DNA from: Saccharibacillus sp. O23 | GTDB taxonomy: Bacteria; Bacillota; Bacilli; Paenibacillales; Paenibacillaceae | Reading direction: 5' to 3' | Length of the DNA: 64,000 bases | NCBI RefSeq assembly: GCF_002205895.1 | Contig: NZ_NJDE01000015.1 | Location: 62,001 to 126,000 of the forward strand | Part shown: positions 24,872 to 38,191 of the stretch, in pieces | Layout of the letters: each line of letters starts with the position of its first letter | How positions within the stretch are numbered: the first letter of the stretch is position 1 | The notes under the pieces: generated by a model | The model's input: only the letters and a program-made list of their open reading frames with translations | Told to the model about the DNA's origin: nothing | Database searches by the model: none | Made by a program: the position numbers and the translations under genes

Positions 24872-24961
24872 AGGGATAAACCCTCCTTTGTCTAAAAGTA
24901 CCGTTTCGCTCTCTTTTACCCTATCATGTCCGCGAATCGACGCACAATGACGACTGCGGCG

Positions 24962-24990
24962 TTGACAAGCGCTTCGCAAGCGACTATGAT
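24962..24990 (+). promoter_or_regulatory. Sigma-A promoter of the tetR-ABC unit
   Basis: TTGACA (24962-24967), 17-nt spacer, TATGAT (24985-24990). A near-ideal vegetative promoter. Confidence 0.8.
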
Positions 24991-24993
24991 TGG

Positions 24994-25013
24994 TTCAACG
25001 AACGTTTAGTGAA
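24994..25013. promoter_or_regulatory. Probable TetR operator 1
   Basis: TTCAACGAACGTTTAGTGAA directly after the -10 box, over the expected transcription start. The core CAACGAACGTT is repeated upstream of the ABC genes at 25712-25731. Confidence 0.65.
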
Positions 25014-25026
25014 ATGAGGAATACGC

Positions 25027-25659
25027 ATGAAAACGAAATCGATAGGCAAACGTATGACGAACCGCGATCTTCAAGCCGCCGAACGCAAACAGCAGATTCT
25101 GGGCGCGGCCAAACGGCTTTTTGCGGAAAAAGGCTATCACGCCACGTCCATGCGCGAGCTGAACAAAGCGATCGGCATGGCCGAAGCGCTGACGTATCAT
25201 TATTTTCCCGGAGGCAAGTTCGAGATTCTGACCGCAGTGCTGCAGACGTCGCAGGAAGAACGGATCGGCGGAATCGTGGAATTCTTCCGCGACACGTTCG
25301 CGGACCCGAGCCGACCGCTGCAAGACGTGCTGACGGAATTAATCCGGGGATTGGCAGGCAAACTCGCGGAAGATCAAGATTATTTTCGGATTCTGATCCG
25401 CGAACGCGCTCTGCTGGACGAAGAACAGAAGAAGCAGATCGACGACCTTACCCGCCTTCCTTTCGAAGCGATATCGGCGTATCTGGCGCTGCGCGCCAAG
25501 CAAGGCGAACTGCGGAAGATGGATTTCGGACTGGCCGCTTCGCAGTTTCTGGCTCATGTGGTGTTTACGCTTATCCAGCAGATGATCCGGGAACAGACGT
25601 TGGATCAGGCGGAAGCGCAGCGGTTGGCGGCGTTTTACGTCGAACTGTGGGCCGCTTAA
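25027..25659 (+). CDS. TetR/AcrR-family repressor
   Basis: 210 residues. N-terminal TetR helix-turn-helix at about 20-65 (KQQILGAAKRLFAEKGYHATSMRELNKAIGMAEALTYHYFPGGKFEIL). The helical ligand domain follows. It probably represses itself and the downstream ABC transporter, because the same palindromic motif lies at both promoters. The start codon is 13 nt after the first operator, with ATGAGG as ribosome site. The inducer is unknown. Confidence 0.88.
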   Translation: MKTKSIGKRMTNRDLQAAERKQQILGAAKRLFAEKGYHATSMRELNKAIGMAEALTYHYFPGGKFEILTAVLQTSQEERIGGIVEFFRDTFADPSRPLQDVLTELIRGLAGKLAEDQDYFRILIRERALLDEEQKKQIDDLTRLPFEAISAYLALRAKQGELRKMDFGLAASQFLAHVVFTLIQQMIREQTLDQAEAQRLAAFYVELWAA

Positions 25660-25676
25660 CGGTAGACGAAAAGAAA

Positions 25677-25700
25677 TAAGCACTTCGGTGCTTTCTTTTT
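25677..25700 (+). terminator. Attenuating terminator between tetR and ABC genes
   Basis: AAGCAC-TTCG-GTGCTT with a TTTCTTTTT tail. The ABC genes therefore probably have their own promoter near operator 2. Confidence 0.7.
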
Positions 25701-25711
25701 CGCCTTTTTAA

Positions 25712-25731
25712 CTCAACGAACGTTCAATAAG
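25712..25731. promoter_or_regulatory. Probable TetR operator 2
   Basis: CTCAACGAACGTTCAATAAG, sharing CAACGAACGTT with operator 1. It lies 27 nt before the ABC ATPase start. Confidence 0.65.
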
Positions 25732-25757
25732 TAAAATAGATAGAAGGAGTGTTATTC

Positions 25758-26738
25758 ATGGACGAAATCATTCGGACGCACGGATTGACCAAACGGTACG
25801 GCGAGCATCCGGTGCTGCAGGACGTATCGCTGACGGTCAGACAAGGGGAAATTTACGGCTTTCTCGGCTTGAACGGGGCGGGCAAAACGACCACGATCCG
25901 CATGCTGCTGGGCATGATCCGGCCGACTTCCGGCGAGATCTCGATCCGCGGACGCAGCGTGATCGAGGCCAAACCCGATCTGTGGCAGCATGTCGGCTAT
26001 ATGGTCGAGACGCCTTACGCCTATCCGAATTTTACCGTGCAGGACAATCTGCGAATGATTGCCAGACTGCGCGGACTGCCGGAGAAAAGCGCGGCCGACG
26101 ACGTCATGGAACGCTTGCAGCTCAAACGTTACGCCGATACCAAAGCCAAACACCTCTCGCTCGGCAACGCCCAGAAGCTCGGTCTCGCCAAAGCGATGAT
26201 CCATAACCCTTCCGTGCTGATCTTGGACGAACCGACCAACGCGCTCGATCCGGCGGGCATCGTGCAGGTGCGCGAACTGCTGCGAAGCTTGGCGGAAAAA
26301 GAAGGCGTAACGGTATTCATCTCCAGCCATATTCTCGAAGAAATGTCGAAATTGGCTTCGCGGATCGGGATTATCCACGGCGGTACGCTGGTCGAAGAGA
26401 TCAGCTCGCGGGAATTCGAACAGCTTCGGCGCAAACGGCTGACGGTCGACGTGCGGCAGCACGCGGAGGCGGCGAACCGGCTGCTCGGCGAAGCCGGATA
26501 CGCTTCGCGGACCGCCGCGACGGGCCGGATCGAGATCGCGGACGATGCCGCGATCCGGCAGCCGGAGACGATCGCCAGACTGCTGACGGAAGCCGGACTG
26601 CCGCTGGCGGCGCTGACCGTCGAAGAAGAAGGATTGGAATCGTATTTTCTGGAACGAGTCGGCGCGGGCGTCCAAACGCCGAGCGAACATTCGGTTCCGG
26701 CCCACTTATCGCTCTCGAACGGAGGAATCGCGAAATGA
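25758..26738 (+). CDS. ABC transporter ATP-binding protein
   Basis: 326 residues. Walker A GLNGAGKTTT, signature LSLGNAQKLGLAKAM (an LSxGN variant), Walker B VLILDEPTNALD and switch His in FISSHILEEM. The C-terminal about 100 residues form the accessory domain of the CcmA/BcrA-type group. The ATG at 25758 is 8 nt after AGGAG; the earlier GTG at 25749 overlaps that site. It forms an exporter with the downstream permease, overlapping it by 4 nt. The TetR control suggests export of a toxic compound or peptide. Confidence 0.9.
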   Translation: MDEIIRTHGLTKRYGEHPVLQDVSLTVRQGEIYGFLGLNGAGKTTTIRMLLGMIRPTSGEISIRGRSVIEAKPDLWQHVGYMVETPYAYPNFTVQDNLRMIARLRGLPEKSAADDVMERLQLKRYADTKAKHLSLGNAQKLGLAKAMIHNPSVLILDEPTNALDPAGIVQVRELLRSLAEKEGVTVFISSHILEEMSKLASRIGIIHGGTLVEEISSREFEQLRRKRLTVDVRQHAEAANRLLGEAGYASRTAATGRIEIADDAAIRQPETIARLLTEAGLPLAALTVEEEGLESYFLERVGAGVQTPSEHSVPAHLSLSNGGIAK

Positions 26739-27445
26739 AATCGTTATGGAACGCTGTTTATGTCGAGAATCGGAAGCTGAGCCGCTCGCCGGTACTCTGG
26801 GGCATGTTGGTCTTTCTGCTGTTCGTCACGGGGATTCGTTCGGGCGGAGCGGATTGGAACGAGCATCTGGGCAATATGAGTTTTCTGTTCGCCTCCGTTT
26901 TCGGCCTGATGGGCTTCGGCACGATTACCGCTTGGACGTTCGGGCGCGAATACGCGGATCGGACGATCAAAGACCTGCTGGCGCTGCCGATCTCGCGAGT
27001 CAAGATCGTGATCGCCAAAGGCGCGGTGATCGCGTTCTGGTGTCTGGTCGCCACCCTGCTGATCTTCGGATTCTCGCTGCTGCTCGGCCTGCTGATCGGC
27101 GTTCCCGGCTTGTCGTCGGAGATCCTGCTGCATCATCTGGGCCAACTGCTGCTGATCGCCGTGTTCCATCTGCTGCTGTGCTCCCCCGTCGCGCTGCTCG
27201 CCAGCATCTCGCGCGGCTATCTGGTCCCGATCGCTTACGCGTTCACGACGCTGATGGTCGCCCTGACCGCCGGTCCTACCGCGCTCGGCGCGTATCTCCC
27301 GTGGTCGATCCCGGCGCTGCATCTCTCGTCTAGCGCCTCCGCCGCTTTCCCGCTCAGAACGGCCAGCTACATCGTTCTGATCGTGGTGTTCGAGCTGGGA
27401 GCGTTAGGGACGATGTCTTGGTGGAGACGGGCGGATCAGCGTTGA
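26735..27445 (+). CDS. ABC-2 type membrane permease
   Basis: 236 residues with six hydrophobic segments in the ABC-2 pattern (VLWGMLVFLLFVTGI, FLFASVFGLMGFGTITAWTFGREYADRTIKDLLALP, IAKGAVIAFWCLVATLLIFGFSLLLGLLIG, LLLIAVFHLLLCSPVALLASISRGYLVPIAYAF). Its start overlaps the ATPase stop (ATGA). Partner of the upstream ATPase. Confidence 0.88.
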   Translation: MKSLWNAVYVENRKLSRSPVLWGMLVFLLFVTGIRSGGADWNEHLGNMSFLFASVFGLMGFGTITAWTFGREYADRTIKDLLALPISRVKIVIAKGAVIAFWCLVATLLIFGFSLLLGLLIGVPGLSSEILLHHLGQLLLIAVFHLLLCSPVALLASISRGYLVPIAYAFTTLMVALTAGPTALGAYLPWSIPALHLSSSASAAFPLRTASYIVLIVVFELGALGTMSWWRRADQR

Positions 27446-27450
27446 ACCAG

Positions 27451-27485
27451 AAAAGGGCCTGCGGACGATTCCGCAAGCCCTTTTT
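27451..27485. terminator. Bidirectional intrinsic terminator
   Basis: AAAAGGGC-TGCGG / CCGCA-GCCCTTTTT between the ABC operon and the converging lacI-type gene. Confidence 0.85.
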
Positions 27486-27486
27486 C

Positions 27487-28494
27487 TTATCCCCCGCACG
27501 ACTTCCGCACCACCAACTCCGGCTCCACCTGAATGCACCGGTTGTCCATCTGCTTATTCATCAGATCGAACAGCAGCATGGCGGCCATCTTGCCGATGCG
27601 GTCGGTGTCCTGCTTCACGGTGGTCAGCGGCGGGAAGGTGTAGCGGCAGGCTTCGATATCGTCGCAGCCGACGATCGCCACGTCTTCCGGCACGCGCAGC
27701 CCGCGCTCGCGCAGCGCCCGCATCGCGCCGATCGCCAGCAGGTCGGAGGCCGCGAACAGCGCGCGGGGCAGCTCGCCGCCGTCGATCATTCGCCGCATCG
27801 CTTCGTACCCGTCTTCTTCCTGATAACCGCCGCTGTAGCTTTTCCGCATCGGGTCCGGCTTCATGCCGAATTTCTCCAGCGCCGCGTCGAAGCCTTCTTC
27901 GCGCTGCTGCATCGGCAGCGAAGCGCGTTCCGGCCCGATATAACCGATATCCCGGTAGCCCAGCATATAGAAATGTTCGACGACCTTCAGCGAGATCTTC
28001 GCGTTGTCGGACATGATGTAGCAGGAATTTTTGCCTTTTAATTCGATATCGATCCCGATGCACGGCACGCCGCTGGCGTCCAGATCGAACACGCTGCGCT
28101 CCACTTCGTCTCCCGAGATCACGATGCAGCCGTCCACCTGAAAATAGTTCGAGCGCGCCAGATAATCTTCGCCTTCTTCGAGAAACTTCTCGTTGGAGAA
28201 GAACAGCAGATCGTAACCGAGCAGCCCGATCTGTTTCTTGAACGCATTGATCACCTGCACGAAAAAAGGATGACCGAAATCCACGTTCAGTTTGCCCGCG
28301 AATACGACGCCGATCAGATGCGATTTCTTCGTGGACAGCGTACGGGCCGACGAACTCGGGCGATATTTGGTCTCTTCCATGATCTTGAGCACCCGCTGCC
28401 GGGTCTCTTCGCCGATATCCGGATAATTGTTGATGATCTTCGATACCGTCGCCACCGACACCCCGGCCAGACTGGCAATATGTTTGATGTTCAT
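27487..28494 (-). CDS. LacI-family transcriptional repressor
   Basis: 335 residues. N-terminal LacI helix-turn-helix (MNIKHIASLAGVSVATVSKIINNYPDIGEETRQRVLKIMEETKYRPSSSARTL) followed by a sugar-binding periplasmic-type domain (HLIGVVFAG, DGCIVISGDEV, ALFAASDLLAIGAMRALRERGLRVPEDVAIVGCDD, PPLTTVKQD). It is divergent from the GH1-phosphorylase operon, which it very likely controls; palindromes in the shared 300-bp region are candidate operators. GGGAG precedes the ATG. The likely inducer is a beta-glucan oligosaccharide. Confidence 0.9.
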   Translation of the reverse strand: MNIKHIASLAGVSVATVSKIINNYPDIGEETRQRVLKIMEETKYRPSSSARTLSTKKSHLIGVVFAGKLNVDFGHPFFVQVINAFKKQIGLLGYDLLFFSNEKFLEEGEDYLARSNYFQVDGCIVISGDEVERSVFDLDASGVPCIGIDIELKGKNSCYIMSDNAKISLKVVEHFYMLGYRDIGYIGPERASLPMQQREEGFDAALEKFGMKPDPMRKSYSGGYQEEDGYEAMRRMIDGGELPRALFAASDLLAIGAMRALRERGLRVPEDVAIVGCDDIEACRYTFPPLTTVKQDTDRIGKMAAMLLFDLMNKQMDNRCIQVEPELVVRKSCGG

Positions 28495-28533
28495 GATTGT
28501 CTCCCTTTCGGCTAGTGCGCATGCACGCCCTAA

Positions 28534-33563
<5,030 letters not shown>

Positions 33564-33595
33564 AAGTTTTGTTTGTAGAGTTGGATAAGGCATAG

Positions 33596-33626
33596 AAAAA
33601 CGGACGCCGTGAAGGCGTCCGTTTTT
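33596..33626. terminator. Bidirectional intrinsic terminator
   Basis: AAAAACGGACGCC / GGCGTCCGTTTTT stem with a 5-nt loop. Confidence 0.88.
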
Positions 33627-33653
33627 GTTGTTTTTTCGCGTCATGCACTTGCC

Positions 33654-34937
33654 TTAAACGACTTCGGACTCTACCGGCTGTTTTTCCTTCAAGCTCGCCT
33701 TGTCTTCATTTTCCCGAAACCGCGCAATATCATGCCCCGTCGGGTTCTGGAAGATCCGCAGCCCGAACATCGGGGCGACGGCGAAGATATGGTCGAAAAT
33801 ATCCGCCTGCGCCGCTTCGTACACGACCCATGCCGTATCGTTGGTGAACGCGTAGATCTCCAGCGGCAGACCGTTGTCGCCCGGCGCGAGCTGGCGGACG
33901 ATCATGGTCATGTCCTGATGGACTTTCGGATGATGACGCAGGTATTGCAGCACGTACTGCCGGAACACGCCGATATTGGTGAGCTGCCGCCCGTTTACCG
34001 GGTTTTCCCGATTGATATGGTGCTCTTCGTTATATCTGCTGATCTCCGCCGCCCGTTCGGTCACGTAATCCGAGATGTAATGAATCTTCTTGAATTCCTC
34101 GATCATCTCGTCCGTGCAAAACCGGATGCTGCTCGTGTCGAGATTGACGCTGCGTTTGATCCGCCGCCCGCCGGACGTCTGCATGCCGCGCCAGTTGCGG
34201 AACGAGTCCGAGATGAACGCGTAACTGGGCACCATGGTGATGGTTTTGTCGAAATTCATGACTTTGACCGTATTCAGCGTAATATCGATCACGTCGCCGT
34301 CCGCGTTATACTTCGGCATCTCGATCCAGTCGCCGACCCGCACCATATCGTTGGACGAGAGCTGGACGCCGGCTACGAGGCCGAGAATCGAATCTTTGAA
34401 GATGAGCATAAGCACCGCGGACAGCGCGCCCAGGCCGCTCAGGATGATCAACGGATTTTGCCCGATGAGGCTGGAGATCACGACGATGCCGCCGATGATG
34501 AACAAGACGATCTTGACGACTTGGATATAGCCTTTGACCGGACGGATCTTGGAGATCTCGAACGAGCGGTAGATCGCTTCGAACGCGTCCAGCAGCGCGT
34601 TCAGCACGATGATCGTCGCGATGATCATATAAGCGGCGGCCAATTTCTCGATCAGCGATTGATAGATCGGAAAGACCGGCGCGAAGAAGTAGATGATGAT
34701 CGCCGGAACGAGATGGGAGAGTTTGTGGAACACCTTTTTCTCCACGATGATGTCGTCCCAACGGTAACGATTGCTGCGAACGATGCGAATGACGGCGTTG
34801 AGTACGATTTTCTTGGTAACGAAATTGGCTAAAATGCACAGAACGGCGATAAAGACGACCATGACGATGTTCGAAACGTACAGGATCGTCGTGTCGTTCA
34901 TTCCCGTGTCCTGCAGGTGACGCTGAATGAAATCCAT
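33654..34937 (-). CDS. YbdG-like MscS-family mechanosensitive channel
   Basis: 427 residues. Several membrane helices in the first 170 residues, then the pore-helix/MscS segment LGALSAVLMLIFKDSILGLVAGVQLSSNDMVRVGDWIEMP. A long soluble domain (RRIKRSVNLDTSSIRFCTDEMIEEFKKIHYI) resembles YbdG. The family opens under hypo-osmotic shock and releases small solutes through the cytoplasmic membrane. The ATG at 34937 follows AGGAGG; the open frame to 34985 lacks a site. No operon. Confidence 0.88.
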   Translation of the reverse strand: MDFIQRHLQDTGMNDTTILYVSNIVMVVFIAVLCILANFVTKKIVLNAVIRIVRSNRYRWDDIIVEKKVFHKLSHLVPAIIIYFFAPVFPIYQSLIEKLAAAYMIIATIIVLNALLDAFEAIYRSFEISKIRPVKGYIQVVKIVLFIIGGIVVISSLIGQNPLIILSGLGALSAVLMLIFKDSILGLVAGVQLSSNDMVRVGDWIEMPKYNADGDVIDITLNTVKVMNFDKTITMVPSYAFISDSFRNWRGMQTSGGRRIKRSVNLDTSSIRFCTDEMIEEFKKIHYISDYVTERAAEISRYNEEHHINRENPVNGRQLTNIGVFRQYVLQYLRHHPKVHQDMTMIVRQLAPGDNGLPLEIYAFTNDTAWVVYEAAQADIFDHIFAVAPMFGLRIFQNPTGHDIARFRENEDKASLKEKQPVESEVV

Positions 34938-35081
34938 GTAGAGCCTCCTAACTCGATGATGCGCAGGTGAGTACGCTGACCGCAAATAAGGTTAGGAACC
35001 TTGGATGGAATGCGGTCAACTCACTAGGGCTTATTATAGAGGAAGGCGGCGGGCGAGGGCAAAATCGGGTCGTATGAACGG

Positions 35082-35106
35082 CAAAAAAGACACCCCGAAA
35101 GGTGCC
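35082..35106 (-). terminator. Intrinsic terminator
   Basis: On the minus strand GGCACC / GGTGTC stem followed by TTTTTT, after the methionine-synthase-like gene. Confidence 0.7.
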
Positions 35107-35168
35107 TTCAAAGCGATCGTTCAAGCGATGCTCGCAAATTCGAAATTCGATTCGCCGCTTCGTTCTGA

Positions 35169-36326
35169 CTACGCCCAATACTGCTGAGCGATTTTCTGCC
35201 CCTGCTTGATCTTCTCCCACTGTTCCGCGTGAGACAGCTCGTTGCCGCCGTCGCAAGAAGCGAAACCGCATTGGTGGGACAGCAGCAGGCGGTCTTTGTC
35301 GATGATCGTCGACGCTTCGTTCAAGAGGCGCAGCACGCGCTCTTCGTCGTCCAGCGTGTTGGTCTTCGACGACAGCAGGCCGAGCACGATCTCCGTATCC
35401 GGACGGTCTTTGAACACTTCGAGCGCTTCCAGCGAACCGGCGCGGTCGTCGTCCCATTCGAGGAAGAAGCGGTCGTATTTGAGCTGTTTCAGGAACAGGT
35501 TGGCGATCTTCACGTACGAACCGCCGCCCATGTTGCGCGAATCGTAGTTGCCGCGGCAGTTATGCGTCCACATTTTCAGACCCAATTCGTGCCCGAAATC
35601 GATGACCGTGTTGTTGATATCGATAAACTCGGCCGCAAGCGCCTGTACCTGTTCTTGGTTAATGTTTTCGCCCGTGTACGGGGAGTTCGGGTTATCGTCC
35701 GCGAACAGCTCCCAGAGGCAGTCGTCGAACTGAAGGATCTTGCCGCCGGCATCCGCGAATTCCTGCACGAATTCTTTATACGCTTGGGTCAGTCCGGCTT
35801 TCAGCTCTTTGGCGTCCTTATAGACGGAATCGGCGCCGCCGATATTGTCCGACCACGACAGCTCGCCGAAGATATGGGACGGAGACGGCACGCAGAGCTT
35901 CGTCTCGCGCTCGCCGGCCTGATCTTGCAGCTGCTTGAACGATTCGATGAAATGATGATTCTTGCCGCCCAGCTCGCCCGTGATGCGCAGTCCGATGTCT
36001 TTGCGCGTCTCGTATTTGGAAGTGCCGTCCACGTCGCGGAAGAAATAGCCGTGATCCGCGATATACCGCTCGATGCCTTGGAAGCCCCAGACGAAGTCCA
36101 GATGCCACATCGATTTGGAATATTCGCCGTCCGTGAGGATCGACAAGTCATGCTTGATCTGATCCTGCACGACGGACTCGATCGCTTTGGCTTCGCACTG
36201 TTGATAGCCGTCGAATTCTTGGTAAAAAGGATATTGGATATCGTCGCGGTGTTCGATTTGCGTTTTGTATTTCAGCAGGTCTTCCGGACGAAGCAGGCTG
36301 CCTACGAGTTGGAATTTATCTGTCAT
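35169..36326 (-). CDS. Cobalamin-independent methionine synthase II-like protein (YxjG/YxjH group)
   Basis: 385 residues, about the length of the C-terminal MetE domain alone. Zinc-binding positions are visible: His and Cys in MWTHNCRGNYDSRNMGGGSY, a Glu in FFLEWDDDRAGSLEAL, and Cys in LLSHQCGFASCDGG. The N-terminus VGSLLRPEDLLKYK is typical of the group. Members transfer a methyl group to homocysteine or a related thiol. The exact methyl donor for YxjG-type proteins is not certain. The ATG at 36326 has AGGGGG upstream, and the minus strand has an extended -10 (TGGTACAAT) near 36386-36394. No S-box or T-box was seen. Confidence 0.82.
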   Translation of the reverse strand: MTDKFQLVGSLLRPEDLLKYKTQIEHRDDIQYPFYQEFDGYQQCEAKAIESVVQDQIKHDLSILTDGEYSKSMWHLDFVWGFQGIERYIADHGYFFRDVDGTSKYETRKDIGLRITGELGGKNHHFIESFKQLQDQAGERETKLCVPSPSHIFGELSWSDNIGGADSVYKDAKELKAGLTQAYKEFVQEFADAGGKILQFDDCLWELFADDNPNSPYTGENINQEQVQALAAEFIDINNTVIDFGHELGLKMWTHNCRGNYDSRNMGGGSYVKIANLFLKQLKYDRFFLEWDDDRAGSLEALEVFKDRPDTEIVLGLLSSKTNTLDDEERVLRLLNEASTIIDKDRLLLSHQCGFASCDGGNELSHAEQWEKIKQGQKIAQQYWA

Positions 36327-36546
36327 GGTTAAGTCCCCCTTAATATTGGATCGTCGATACGTTTCGAGTTCGTTTCCGTACGTCGATTGTACCACGCGCT
36401 TGAATTTTCTTATGTAAACTTAAAAAGCATGACTGGTTATAGGGAACGCGTATAGGCAGTTTTTCGGCCGGAATATCCGAAAAAAATAGCAATAAAACGT
36501 TTTATTTTAATAGTTAATAGGAAAAATATTGATATCAAAAATTCTA

Positions 36547-36575
36547 TTGAAATGTGGCAAGCAAGCAAATATAAT
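36547..36575 (+). promoter_or_regulatory. Sigma-A promoter of the glycan synthase gene
   Basis: TTGAAA, 17-nt spacer, TATAAT, about 70 nt before the start codon. The 36327-36644 region is AT-rich and holds no gene. Confidence 0.75.
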
Positions 36576-36644
36576 AACATTCAGTTAACGAGTGAATATT
36601 AAGGTCTACGCCTTAAGAACTACACATCGAGATCGGAGTCCATC

Positions 36645-37994
36645 ATGAGAAACGAACCCTCCCCCCCGGACAAAACGTCCCCTCCCGCACGTTCGAAGTT
36701 CTATCTGCCTTTGAAAGGAAAGTTCTATGTCAGTCACGGGCTGGCCGCTTCTTGGATGCTCTTCTCCATTTTGCTGTCGGCGGCTTGGATCAACGAACTC
36801 GGCAGCCTGATTACCGTACCTGCGGCGATTTTCATCATTATCGGCTTGTCGTACATTCCGGGCTACACCAATGCATTCATGGTCTCGAGCCTTCTGCTGG
36901 ACAAGCAGCCGCCGCTCAAAGAATCGTATCCGTACGATCCCGTCACGATTCTGGTCGCCTGTTACAACGAAGAAGCCGGAATCGCGGATACCCTTCGCTA
37001 TATCTCGACGCAGGACTACACCGGAGACGTTCAAGTCATCGTCATCGACAACAACTCCACGGACCGCACGGCTGCCGTGGCCGAAGAGATCGCGGAAGAG
37101 TTGGGGCTTCGTTTGAACGTCATCTTCGAAAGCACGCCGGGCAAAAACCACGCGTTGAACGCGGCGCTCGCGCACGTCGAGACCGACCTCATGCTCACCT
37201 TGGACGCCGATACCCTGCTGCACCAGAAAGCGCTGCGCCATATCGTAGCGAGATACAAATCGTCGCCGGACGACGTCTGCGCCGTCGCGGGTGCCGTCTT
37301 GGTACGCAACAGCCGCGGCAATTTCCTTGCGAAAATTCAAGAATGGGATTATTTCCTCGGCATCGCCAGCATCAAAAGACTGCAAGGCTTGTTCCAAGGT
37401 ACGCTCGTCGCGCAAGGCGCTTTCTCGCTATACCGCACGAAGGTCGTACGCGAAGTCGGCGGCTGGCCGGACGCGATCGGCGAAGACATCGTTTTGACTT
37501 GGCGTTTCTTGAGTCAAGGTTGGAAAGTGTATTTCGAACCGCTGGCCGTGGCGTTTACCGATGTGCCCGAGAGCCTGTACCATTTCTTCAGACAAAGAAG
37601 CCGCTGGGCGCGAGGCATGGTCGAAGCGCTCAAAGTCGTCAAACCGTGGCAGCAGCCGTCGCCTTACACGAAATATCTGACTTTTTGCAATCTGGTCATG
37701 CCTTATCTGGACCTGATCTACACGTTCGTCTGGCTGCCGGGCCTCGTGTTGGCGTTCTTCGGCTACTATTGGGTGGTCGGGATCACGACGCTGCTGGTGC
37801 TGCCTTTGACGTTCATGGCGAACTTCATCTTGTACACGTATCAGAAAAAGGTATTCAAATCCTTGAATCTGCGCGTCCGCAAAAATGCGCTCGGTTTCTT
37901 CGCTTACATCCTGCTCTACCAGATCATCATGAGCCCGGTGTCGGTCTACGGATACATGCAGGAAGCGCTCCGACTAAATCGGGTATGGAAATAA
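36645..37994 (+). CDS. Membrane processive glycosyltransferase (family 2, PgaC/IcaA/NodC type)
   Basis: 449 residues. Two N-terminal helices, then a GT2 domain with VTILVACYNEEAGI, the DxD motif LDADT, VAQGAFSLYR, GEDIVLTWRFL and the processive signature QRSRWARG. Three or four C-terminal helices follow. The family polymerises N-acetylglucosamine or glucuronic-type sugars while pushing the chain across the membrane. Upstream lies a good promoter; the next gene encodes an exported GH18-like protein, and the two may form an exopolysaccharide make-and-trim pair. No deacetylase or accessory membrane subunit is adjacent. GGAG precedes the ATG. Confidence 0.85.
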   Translation: MRNEPSPPDKTSPPARSKFYLPLKGKFYVSHGLAASWMLFSILLSAAWINELGSLITVPAAIFIIIGLSYIPGYTNAFMVSSLLLDKQPPLKESYPYDPVTILVACYNEEAGIADTLRYISTQDYTGDVQVIVIDNNSTDRTAAVAEEIAEELGLRLNVIFESTPGKNHALNAALAHVETDLMLTLDADTLLHQKALRHIVARYKSSPDDVCAVAGAVLVRNSRGNFLAKIQEWDYFLGIASIKRLQGLFQGTLVAQGAFSLYRTKVVREVGGWPDAIGEDIVLTWRFLSQGWKVYFEPLAVAFTDVPESLYHFFRQRSRWARGMVEALKVVKPWQQPSPYTKYLTFCNLVMPYLDLIYTFVWLPGLVLAFFGYYWVVGITTLLVLPLTFMANFILYTYQKKVFKSLNLRVRKNALGFFAYILLYQIIMSPVSVYGYMQEALRLNRVWK

Positions 37995-38022
37995 ACAAGC
38001 AAGGACAAAAATGCAAACGAAC

Positions 38023-38080
38023 GGCTCCTTTTCCGGCAGCAAGGCCCTTCGCGGAACCTGCTGACGAAAAGGAGCTTTTT
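38023..38080 (+). terminator. Intrinsic terminator
   Basis: GGCTCCTTTTC / GAAAAGGAGC outer stem with inner CAGCA/TGCTG stem and TTTTT tail. It suggests that the synthase and the GH18-like gene are separate transcripts. Confidence 0.75.
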
Positions 38081-38191
38081 GACATGGTGCGAATCTGCGC
38101 GGGAACGCGAATTTTTCCGATAGAATAGATAGAGAACCGGCATGGAATTCTTAGGACGCGCGATAGGCTTGTATACAGACGGGAGACGAAG

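Noticed and set aside
36327-36644. Search for SAM or T-box riboswitch ahead of the methionine-synthase-like gene
   Set aside because: No conserved S-box or T-box segments were found in the leader.
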